Shown here one piece after another: positions 55,808 through 64,000 of a DNA stretch of 64,000 bases. The DNA comes from Aurifilum marmelostoma. Lineage: Eukaryota > Ascomycota > Sordariomycetes > Diaporthales > Cryphonectriaceae. How positions within the stretch are numbered: the stretch's first letter is position 1; the number at the start of each line of letters is the position of its first letter. Where the stretch lies: positions 1 through 64,000 of the forward strand of contig JAMXSV010000016.1 in NCBI GenBank assembly GCA_027559495.1, read 5' to 3'. The notes beneath the pieces were generated by a model. That model saw only the letters and a program-made list of their open reading frames with translations, did not search any database and was not told the DNA's origin. Made by a program: the position numbers and the translations under genes.

Positions 55808-57154
55808 GGCGGCTGTGTCCAGGGGGACCACGCAGAAGCTTGAGAGGGTGAAAGGTGTGTATCACTGAGGAAAGAGGCACTGAGAAGCGTGTATCTGCTG
55901 GAGGGAGGGGGGGGGATAGTGAGTGGCCTTAGTGGAAAGGCCAGGGACGGGAAGGAAGGGACCAGACGAAGTGAGAATGCCTGGGGAACAAGGTGGGGAT
56001 GTAGCACGGTGTCTTGAAAGCTGATCGAAACCCTCCAGCCTGAACATGCAAACAAGGAAAGGCAGACCTGCGCGCACAGGTTTCGAACCCTAGAAATCAA
56101 GCAGGAGCAAAATTGTCATGTCCAAGAATTGGGCTCTTTTAGAAAGATCAGGGTTGAGATAGGTGGCAGCTTTGGATTTTAGGTCAAGGTCAAGTTGCAT
56201 CCTAGATCTAGCAGACTGAGGCTATTGATTATGCTATTGACGATAACAACACCAAGACCCTATTGTCCCACGAGATACGTGACAGAACAATACACAACTT
56301 GGAAGCGAGGATTCTATGCAAAGTCACAATACACCAATATAATTAAAGCCATCTATTTGCTGTGTCGTTGGGAAAGGGCAGAAAGGAGTGGAAGGTGGCA
56401 ATTATGTGCCCAAGGATTGAATGGTTTGCTGTGTTTGACGAAAAGGCGTTCTGCATGACCTTGAGCTCCATATAATTCAGTGACAATAATTTTTAATTTT
56501 TTTGGGCCATTCAAAATAAACCCGACACCCTAGGTAGCTCAGAGTGTAGCAAACTACCAGCAAGGCAGGCGGACACATTCCACAATCAGGAACACCGGTC
56601 GTATAAGAAAACCCACACGGAGTAGATAAACATCAAAGGTGTGCACAATACCTAATTTTATGCCAATAATTTGAAGTTCCACTCAAGGTGAACATGTTTG
56701 CAATCTCCACTTAGACCATGTGAATAGCACACAGGCCTTCCAAAGTGTGACATTTGGATGGGTGTGCTTGCATGCTATCCAAGACCAGCAGTCCCCCCCT
56801 CCCTCAACATTGTGATTCTGGTCTGGGTCATGATGTCCAAGCCACGCACACCACCAAGCTAGTATAATCTCGTCAATACGCCACAAGACGCAGACATGAT
56901 TTGGATTGTATCAGCCAGATACAGGGCCAACAACCACTCCTTTGACGCCCATGTGTAGACCTCTCTTCTGGTAACAAGGCAGATCCCATGGATAAATCAT
57001 GACTGTATCTACTGCTTTGGTGCCATCCCCTCTTATATTTCATATTAATTTCCTACTCCGTCCAATGTGTAGACAATTGCTGAGCCAAGTGACACTTCCT
57101 CAGCCGTCCCCCGAGTTGCTGGCGGAATCGCAACACTCGCAGATCGATCCGAGT
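55808..57154. other. intergenic, no gene seen
   Basis: G-run at 55907-55915 in the promoter side of the SET-MYND gene. A gtttcgaaccc word at 56079 was examined and rejected as a tRNA. The region 56100-57150 is AT-leaning with no supported gene. Confidence 0.55.
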
Positions 57155-57766
57155 TCAGATTGGAAACAGCTCGTCTCTGATCCACTCGGCATGCCTGGCT
57201 TCCAGGGTGATGCAGATTACCGCACTTTCAGAGGCCATCTGCGAGACGAGCAGCGTCACGCAATCCGTAGTGTTGAGCTCCTCGCTGATCTCCCTGGTCT
57301 CTCTCTGGTAGTCGACCGTGGCAGCGATGCCAGCGGCTACCTGGTGGCCAAAGAGGTCCGCGAGAGACGCCGTATGACATCCATCGAAGGTCAAGGACGG
57401 GGTAGGCATGACCCTGGTCGTCTCCGAGAGACAGACGTAGCGAAATCCGTCCTCGGTCAGGACATCGACGCCGAACAGGCCCTTGGCGACCCATTCGACC
57501 TTGCTGGGGAGTATTTCGAGCCGCAGCAGGCAGTCTGTCGTTTTGCTCCCGAACACCATCGACACCTCGCCTTTGACGATGTCGCCGTCGTTTGGATCGG
57601 CGGTTCTCTTGATCGAGGCGGCCATGTCTGGGGGGAACAGGCGGTCGCAGGCGCGGAGGGAGGCGCCATTGAGCTGCCCCGCGTCTGGCAGGACTACGGG
57701 GGGGAATCGGGACGAGAGAGAGCCGGCGTGCTCGGCGCCTTGGTCGGTTTCGTCGTCGTGGGACAT
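57155..57766 (-). CDS. hypothetical protein, unknown
   Basis: A single-exon frame of 203 aa counts from the first ATG; the open frame continues 66 codons upstream without an ATG, so an extra 5' exon is possible. The N-terminus is acidic and polar (HDDETDQGAEHAG). From about 60 the protein alternates strand-like segments (GEVSMVFGSKTTDCLLRLEI, KVEWVAKGLFGVDVL, GFRYVCLSETTRVM) and a helical C-terminus ending EARHAEWIRDELFPI. No signal peptide or membrane helix is seen. The composition is convincingly protein-like but no family is recognised. The antisense frames are shadows of the GC-rich codons. Confidence 0.6.
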   Translation of the reverse strand: MSHDDETDQGAEHAGSLSSRFPPVVLPDAGQLNGASLRACDRLFPPDMAASIKRTADPNDGDIVKGEVSMVFGSKTTDCLLRLEILPSKVEWVAKGLFGVDVLTEDGFRYVCLSETTRVMPTPSLTFDGCHTASLADLFGHQVAAGIAATVDYQRETREISEELNTTDCVTLLVSQMASESAVICITLEARHAEWIRDELFPI

Positions 57767-58723
57767 GGCTTGCTGGCTGGGCACTGAGGACGATGGCTCG
57801 CAAACGGGCGGCAGGTCTGTTGACTTGTGTAAGTGTGTCGCAGTACAATTAGAGTTAGCGCTCCCGCCTCGAAACTTGGCAGTACAGGGAAGACCCTGGT
57901 CTCTGCGGCTGTTGTCCCCCTCTCCAGTGTGGCAACCGCATATGTCAGCCCACCATAATGACAAAAAGAAGGACTAGAAATTAGGGAGATGAGGGGGGAC
58001 AAAGGCAGTCGACAGCGGCTTTCAAAGAGGAAGCGGAAGGGAGAAAAGATGCAAAAACATGGCAATGGCAGGATTTAGATCTGCATCTCCAAAGACATTG
58101 TCACATCATTCTGACTAAGGAGCGAGCTGATTGCGAGGGGACAAGTGGGGGTTAGGGGTGTATAAGCCAGAGACGGAATAGGAGGACTCAAGGGCGAGTA
58201 GGTGGAGGACAAGCACATACGCAATATATTCCCATGAGTACTAGCTTCAATGTCCTCTCCCTCGATTTCTGCTTAACAAACATTCATCTTTCTACGTATA
58301 TCCGATTGAGATCACATCCAGCGGACCTTGATGCAGTGATCTCACCACTTAATTTAGATTAATTGCCACTTCAGTAAATATAGATCCCCGATGTCAGCAT
58401 GTAATTCGGTGACCTGACGGCGATGGTGTTCAACGTTCACACGAGCGAAACTCGATACTACATTGCTTGAACACACAAGATCTCTTTGATTGAGTCGATC
58501 TGACCGAAGGTTGGAAAGGGCAAAAAAGGCATAGAATGAAAACCAAGAATTTTGTAATTTAGAAGTCATATTGAACGCCTAACGCCAATCTCTCCTACAA
58601 CTGCCCAGGTCCTGCCTGTAAATTCCTCTACTCATCCCAAATGCCCAATGCTGTCGAAAGAGCTGCATCAACATCAATCGTCTCGACCACCTCCGGTGTA
58701 GCACCCTCACAAGATCACCCTCC
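57767..58723. other. intergenic, nothing seen
   Basis: No open frame of note; promoter region of the 57155 gene and 3' flank of the secreted-protein gene. Confidence 0.5.
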
Positions 58724-59596
58724 CTACTGAACATTCGTACAATCGTAGTCCGTTTTTCTCACCTGGGTATTTGGAGGAGAGACATCAAACCGCCAGCGTT
58801 GATTCCGGTTCGATGGAACGTAGTTGTACGATACGTCTTCGAAACTCGTAAACCTAGAAAACACACTGCTGATCGCGTTCTCGATTTCCTGATACTTGCT
58901 TTTGTCTGGAGCCGCGATCACAATCTTTTGGGGAGTGCCCTCTCTCCTCTTAACGATCTCTGCGGCTTCCTTGCTATCTGTCGTCTCTTGGCCGGCAAGG
59001 ATATGGAAGCTGGAGGGTATACCAGCGTGATTGAAAAAGAAGACCGCAGAGCAGCCGCTCACATCTATCACACTCACTGTCTGCCCATTCTGCATGCTGC
59101 TTGCCAGGCAGTACTCGTTCTCCATCAACAACCATTCGGTGCCTGTATAGAGGCGTGTTTCTTCCTCGAGAGTTCTTCGCATGAAACGCAGCCTCTTTGT
59201 ACCGGAGCAGATCTTTTTCTCGGTGCTGCTAGTTTTCGGGCTACTCGCTTTAGCCACGAGTGCTTTTGGTTCCAGGACTGAGGTATCGGAGGGCGGAAAA
59301 TCGCCAGCACAATGGCCAGCTATAGGGGCATCAACATTGTCGTTGACGATATCGAGGTTACTGCAATATGACAGAGGGAAGAATCAGCTTTGACGTGAAC
59401 TCTCAACCTTCACAATCTCTCCAATTTCTTCTTCCTTCCTCACATGGTATAAAACGTAGTTTCTGCCCCCCCTCCCCAAAGAAAAGAAAAAAGTAAGAAT
59501 AAAAAGAAGTCTAACTTACCAGCCGCCATTGTTTGGAATAGCCGTTGTAATACCAGCCACACTGACAAGTGTTGCAATGAGGGTGATGAAACGCAT
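58724..59596 (-). CDS. small secreted protein, possible CNF/CheD-like deamidase fold
   Basis: Two exons (59596-59520 and 59360-58724) encode 237 aa; the 159-bp intron has donor GTAAGT, acceptor TGCAG and phase 2, and the junction restores a cysteine. A signal peptide occupies about 1-19 (MRFITLIATLVSVAGITTA). A Ser/Lys-rich linker follows to about 80. The folded part (about 95-215) has an invariant-looking SGCSAVFFFN (Cys129) and SSFHILAG (His145), then EIVKRREGTPQKIVIAAPDK. A Cys followed 15-17 residues later by His in a strand-turn-strand setting is also the catalytic pair of the CheD/CNF deamidase superfamily. That comparison rests on spacing only and is tentative. Otherwise it is an orphan secreted protein. 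Confidence 0.75.
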
Positions 59597-60661
59597 TGTA
59601 ATTTCTGGATTGCAGAGCGATCTTGAATCTGAGAGAGGTAATATTTGGGCTCAAGATTTGCAGGTAATGCAGGTAATGATAATAGCATGCGATAGTTGTA
59701 TTAGTATCAGAGATGAAAAGAAAGATAGCCATGCAGCATTTCGAAAATAGGGTAACCTGGACCATGAAGACTTATTTATCTGCGCTTGAATTCTCCAATT
59801 TTCTATATATATATATATATATGCGTTGAAGGTGGTCTTCATGGAAGACGACTCTTGACACTATGTCTAGCATTTCGAATATAGTGTCACTGAAAGTGTA
59901 ACTCTGTAGGTAGTTGGATAAGCAAGTGATTTGCTGACGCCCCAAGACATTGGGATACCAACTTTGAGCAACCTATGACATCCTACATAGACAGAAAAAA
60001 AGGGCGAAAACCCGCATAAGCTGATGTTATATCGATAGAACCAACAGAAATGTGTATAGTGTGGAAGTGGCCTACAAAATCCCAGTTATGTCTTAAAAAA
60101 GCTGCGTCCCGGCACCCGGTCTGCCGGTCCACAATGACCTCGCTGGCATGTGTCCCTGTACTAGCAATTGGGAGAAGTGCTTGGCTCTATGATTAGACAG
60201 CCACAACACTGTGACTGTATGCTAATATGGACAGCATGGGTTGGCCTATTTCCGAACCAACTGCCAACGTATTGACGATTTTGCCCCCAAGTGGAATTCC
60301 CGACCCGAGCAAATGAACCAACAACTTACATGGGCAGATAAACTTAGATTTCGCTCCACTCACTGCAGCACGTAGTTACGGTATGACTCCGTGTGCCTGT
60401 TTCTGTTACATAATATCCTAGCAGCTGACTTCTCTAAAGCACGCAGTGGGGGCCAACGTCTCACGCAATATTTTGTTGACTTCTATTTGTGTATATCACG
60501 ACAACCATTTGCCTTACTTTTTTCGCCCACGAAGAATGTTCTTCACATTACCTTCGTCTTTTGCCCTACGTTGATACATACATGCTATCTTAATCTGCCT
60601 ACCCGATCACTCAAAGCGATCACTCAAAGGAGTTGACTTGGAGAACTTACCATCCCTCTCC
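59597..60661. other. intergenic, no gene seen
   Basis: Divergent promoter region of the secreted-protein gene and the F-box gene, with a (ta)n run at 59805-59821. Confidence 0.55.
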
Positions 60662-62698
60662 ATGCCAACCGTTCCACCTTCGAGCCTAGCCATGGATCCG
60701 GCCAAGTCAAGCCTCGAGTGTTTACCACTCGAAACCCTACAGCAGATCGCGAGATACCTTTGTGACACGCACCGACCGAGTCTATACGAATTCGGCATGG
60801 CAAGCAAGACTTGCCGTAATGCCACTGTTCCCTCGACCTTCCGAGAAATACACCTCGCAGTATCCACTCCCAAGACATTGCAGAGTGATGTTGATACTAT
60901 CGCTAAGATTCTGTCCCGTACTGGATCCGCCTGTTACGTTCGCTCTCTCAATGTCAAAGGATTTCTTTGCCTGAGTGAACCAGGGCATGAAACTGGCACA
61001 TCGAACCTTGACAGCAAGGGTACGACCTATCTCAAATCAACTTGCCTTCCTGAGGTTTTGGGTGACGAGTTACCAGTCATTCTCGAATGGTACATCACTC
61101 ACGACGAACCTATCATCAGAAGTGGCTCAGAAGAGGATGTAGCATGGGTACCAATGGTCAATCTTCTTACAACCCTACCGCATCTTACCAAATTGGTATA
61201 CAACTGCCGTAACCAGTTCCCGCCGACTCTTCTCAATGCCCTGCATAAGCACCATCCCCAATGCAGACTCTACCATCTCACATTCCGACTACGAAGCTCT
61301 CTATGTGATGCCCCAGATCCCTACGAAATGGCTCTAGCAACTTCCCCATGTCTATATAGTGTCAAGATCGAATGCACTTGGCGAGATTCGACTGGCGAAG
61401 ATGATTATAACGAAGAGGCACTGCGAGAGCTTATCGCTGGCCTTGCTCCCAATTTGAAAAAGGTTTCTATGGTTACACTGTGGGCGGTACGAGCGTCAAA
61501 ATTCCGTCGCCCACGAGGACCATGGCGAGGTCTCCCGGGCTTTTACCCTGGGAGCACAATTGGGTCTTTAACCTCTTTGTCCCTCAAAGGAGGGATGCAA
61601 TGGTCGCCGGAATTCCTCCAGGCCTGGGCCCACCATACAGATTTCAGAGTGTTACGCCACTTGACCTTGGGTGGTAGCTACAACTTTGGAGGGGGCCTAG
61701 ATGGCGAGCTAATGAGATGGGTAGCTGAGAATTGCTCTTTTCCTCAACTGAAAACGCTCAGAGTCCATTTAGAGCGCCGCGATATATATGTCGAGAAACC
61801 TGAATACGCCAATGACGCTATCGTCTTTTTTGAGGCATTCGAGCCTCTTGATGAGCTGTTCATCTACGGCCCGCTCGAACCCAGAATCTTGGACGGTATT
61901 CTGTCCCGACACGGGCAGAGGTTGAAGAAACTAGGTCTACGTGCGGTCGAAATGATATCCCTTGATTCAGGCCCTCGGGTCCTACGAGATATACCTATGA
62001 TATTCAGAAGAGAGCATATCTTGCAAATCGATGCCCAGTGTCCAGCATTGCGCGAGCTAGCTATTCAGGTCAAACGCACGAAATCCGATGCTGTCGAAGC
62101 TGAGATATACAAAACCTTTGGCAGGATGAAAAATCTGGAGTCTCTTTTCCTGGATTTGGACTGTTCCAATTGGCGAATCGCTCGAGATACCGCTGCAGGG
62201 CATGATCCTTCATTCGACGAAGAAGATCGCAAGTTCTATCCTCACGCAAGTGGCGAATTCTTAAGGAACGGTCATGTGCGAGATATCTTCATGAACTGCG
62301 CTGTGGACGAAACGCTGGCACGATCGATCTGGGGTACTATTTGCCGAAACAAAAAGGGCAAGAAGTTGAGTTCTCTCAAACTATGGACAACCGGAGGCAG
62401 ACAAGTTGGCAACGGTCGTCAGTACAGTAGAATGTTCGAAGTCGTTGACCACCTGAGTCATTCGTGGTTGATCGAGCGAAGTGTCCGAGACGACGAGGAT
62501 ACAATACATATACGGGAACTAGGTCGACGAGCCAGGGAGGCTCGTGACAAGGAAGAGAAAGATTCCGAGGACTTACAAGTGCGTTTGGGCCATGCAGATG
62601 TGAGCTGCGAGGTGGAGATATTGCGCCGTATTTGGCCCCCTAAGGAGGGGAGCAAGAACTGGCGTGACGATTGGGAAAGCATACCCTTGCAGAATTAG
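60662..62698 (+). CDS. F-box protein with leucine-rich-repeat-like body
   Basis: A single exon encodes 678 aa, taken from the first in-frame ATG; a second ATG ten codons later is also possible. The F-box (about 18-55: ECLPLETLQQIARYL, then FGMASKTCRNAT) would bind Skp1 of an SCF ubiquitin ligase. The body has irregular leucine-rich units (LTSLSLKGG, LRHLTLGGS, LKTLRVHLE, LDELFIYGPL, LKKLGLRAVE, LESLFLDLD) that would form a solenoid for substrate binding. The C-terminus is charged and basic. Such F-box/LRR proteins are numerous and fast evolving in filamentous fungi, and the substrate is unknown. A repeat copy starts 250 bp after the stop. Confidence 0.85.
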   Translation: MPTVPPSSLAMDPAKSSLECLPLETLQQIARYLCDTHRPSLYEFGMASKTCRNATVPSTFREIHLAVSTPKTLQSDVDTIAKILSRTGSACYVRSLNVKGFLCLSEPGHETGTSNLDSKGTTYLKSTCLPEVLGDELPVILEWYITHDEPIIRSGSEEDVAWVPMVNLLTTLPHLTKLVYNCRNQFPPTLLNALHKHHPQCRLYHLTFRLRSSLCDAPDPYEMALATSPCLYSVKIECTWRDSTGEDDYNEEALRELIAGLAPNLKKVSMVTLWAVRASKFRRPRGPWRGLPGFYPGSTIGSLTSLSLKGGMQWSPEFLQAWAHHTDFRVLRHLTLGGSYNFGGGLDGELMRWVAENCSFPQLKTLRVHLERRDIYVEKPEYANDAIVFFEAFEPLDELFIYGPLEPRILDGILSRHGQRLKKLGLRAVEMISLDSGPRVLRDIPMIFRREHILQIDAQCPALRELAIQVKRTKSDAVEAEIYKTFGRMKNLESLFLDLDCSNWRIARDTAAGHDPSFDEEDRKFYPHASGEFLRNGHVRDIFMNCAVDETLARSIWGTICRNKKGKKLSSLKLWTTGGRQVGNGRQYSRMFEVVDHLSHSWLIERSVRDDEDTIHIRELGRRAREARDKEEKDSEDLQVRLGHADVSCEVEILRRIWPPKEGSKNWRDDWESIPLQN

Positions 62699-62945
62699 TT
62701 TTCGTTTTATAGTATCATGATCTGGAGTTCTCAGGTGCTTAGAAAAGCTCAAACATTGTTGTGGTGGTCAGTATGGTGTGCCTGGGCACCAAGAAGATGG
62801 TGGGTCCCAAGGTTCCTTTAGATAAAAGGGATAACCCACCATCAGATTTACTTTGAGATACAGACCAATATACGTTCTTCCCTTCAGTTCCATTCAGATC
62901 TTGTATGAGCCATTTGGGCAGGTCTAGGTCAGGTCTTTCGCCCTC

Positions 62946-63435
62946 ATCATGTGCCTCCTTGGCCTTCGTTTGCCACCCTTCTTACGAGACAGCACGCCTG
63001 GGGCGACAGGCCCCTTACCCATTGCTTGGTCTTCCGTCCTCTTTCACGTGCGACAGCGCCCAATCCCTGGGCCAATATAAACAGACTGAAGACTTTCGAG
63101 GGGACTGTCAAATGGCGCCCGTTTGGGAGCATGATATAAGCTTTATGTTTGCGAATGTCTCAGCCAGTACTATTACTCCCACAAGTCAAGCTCGGAGTGT
63201 TTGTTCATGTTACGTGTTTGTGGTGTCAGGACATAGGCAGGCTTTGACTCGCCGCGCACCATAAGAGAACGACCCACGCTTCATTTCTTAAGACCCTCCG
63301 GCCCTCTCCTCCACTCCAAAAAGGCCACGTATAGACATCTGCTCTTCTAGCTTTCCTTTTGTTCACATACGCGCCTGGGTTGAGAGGGTGCTTGCCTACT
63401 GCTCTAGCGCTCACCCTTTCGTGCGATCGCGCTTG
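62946..63435 (+). repeat. dispersed repeat, copy 2 (A-B-A')
   Basis: Module A (62950-63054) is the gapless ~82% match to 40800-40904. Module B follows at 63251-63288 (gccgcgcaccataagag and onward), and a weaker piece of A (gcttgcctactgct, about 63390-63425) comes after that. The order A-B-A' here and B-A at 40.7 kb suggests a tandem unit of about 440 bp. An open frame (62905-63264) passes through A. Confidence 0.6.
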
Positions 63436-63573
63436 AGCTGTGGCTCAGCACAATTCAGAATATCAAAAATGAAAGGTTGTGACAACACCAAGGGGAAAGA
63501 AAGAAAGGGAGGAACACAAAGTGAAAGAATAGAAAACAAAACAAATGCTAAGATAAAAAGAAATGCAAAAAAA

Positions 63574-63676
63574 CGACAATGACAGGATTCGAACCTGCGC
63601 CCCCGAAGGGACTGGCTTATCTGATAATTCCTTCGGGATTAGCAGGCCAGCGCCGTAACCACTTGGCTACATTGCC
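63574..63676 (-). tRNA. tRNA-Ser (anticodon GCT) with a 22-nt intron
   Basis: The acceptor stem GGCAATG/CATTGTC, D-arm, anticodon stem CTGGC/GCCAG with loop C-T-G-C-T-A-A, a long variable arm (TCCCTTCGGGG...) typical of tRNA-Ser, and the T-arm GCAGG-TTCGAAT-CCTGT all form. The anticodon is at 63643-63641. The intron is 63639-63618, at the canonical position. The intron word CCCGAAGG is exactly complementary to CCTTCGGG of the variable arm. Confidence 0.93.
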
Positions 63677-64000
63677 GATTTGATTTATTGCCAAATTTTC
63701 AATAATTATTATATACCTTTTTCCGAACTTGGAAGCCCCACCATATATCTAGCTTCTGGGTTTCCAGACGGCATTATGCCATGTGCTCGAATTGATCGTC
63801 TTGAACGAGGTCACATCTCCATGATAGTAGTGAGATACACTCATCCATAGAGATAAGGTTAAGTTGGGCCGTGGGCGCCGGACCATTGGTCCGCCTCGGA
63901 CACCGCAGCGCTAACAAGCAGGGATGACAAGCCACCTTCACGAGCTACACGACCCCAGCTCGTCCGTAATTTCGTCCGCCCGCCGGAGTACGAGTAACGT
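63677..64000. other. window end, nothing seen
   Basis: AT-leaning flank, then a GC-richer stretch from about 63870. No gene can be supported before the window ends. Confidence 0.5.

Noticed and set aside
54869..55843. Plus-strand 324-codon frame opposite the SET-MYND gene
   Set aside because: The opposite strand carries clear MYND and SET motifs with proper introns; this frame has no motif.
56070..56100. tRNA-like gtttcgaaccc
   Set aside because: No cloverleaf partner sequences nearby.
1..64000. CRISPR arrays, bacterial operons, insertion sequences
   Set aside because: Introns, tRNA introns and protein families are all fungal; no direct-repeat/spacer pattern was seen.

Overview
This window is nuclear DNA of a filamentous ascomycete (Pezizomycotina, most likely Sordariomycetes). 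The evidence is short GT-AG introns of about 50-113 bp, compact genes on both strands, long pyrimidine-rich leaders, a PTH11-type receptor, a Zn2Cys6 regulator, a Neurospora CFP-like pyruvate decarboxylase, and an extremely TA-rich block that looks like repeat DNA degraded by RIP (repeat-induced point mutation). No species is claimed.

Layout. Positions 1-6300 are the RIP-like block. It holds relics of a repeat-associated Cys/coiled-coil protein and of probable LTR elements, but no intact gene. Positions 6.5-10.6 kb carry a PTH11-like membrane receptor (minus) and an APH/ecdysteroid-kinase-like phosphotransferase (plus). Positions 10.6-14.4 kb are gene-poor, with a decayed coding region, an intron-containing tRNA-Ile(AAT) and a fragment of its 3' end. 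Positions 14.4-18.5 kb hold a small hydrophilic protein and a large Ser/Thr-rich, probably mitochondrial protein. After a 4.5 kb sparse stretch with one small CxxC protein comes LTN1 (23.0-27.9 kb). From 28.1 to 37.9 kb lie five fungal-specific genes of unknown function: two certain or likely membrane proteins, one probable secreted or membrane protein, and two soluble-looking proteins.

Positions 38-41 kb are unusual. Two clusters of a 9-bp repeat read on the minus strand as a decayed (Cys-X-X)n tripeptide repeat. They are followed by a dispersed repeat whose second copy lies at 63 kb. From 41.0 kb there is a Zn2Cys6 protein with ankyrin-like repeats and an acidic tail, then a gene-poor stretch with a membrane-protein relic. 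Positions 47.2-62.7 kb form a normal gene-dense region: pyruvate decarboxylase, an ASC-1/Rqt4-type zinc-finger protein, a GPI-anchored cupredoxin, a SET-MYND protein, an unknown protein, a small secreted protein, and an F-box/LRR protein. A tRNA-Ser(GCT) with an intron closes the window.

Functional links. LTN1 and the ASC-1/Rqt4 homologue both act on stalled ribosomes (RQT splits the collided ribosome, and Ltn1 ubiquitinates the nascent chain). They lie 21.6 kb apart with unrelated genes between them, so the linkage is probably coincidental. The remaining genes are ordinary housekeeping and accessory genes with no operon-like arrangement. All exon boundaries were worked out by hand from splice motifs and reading phase.
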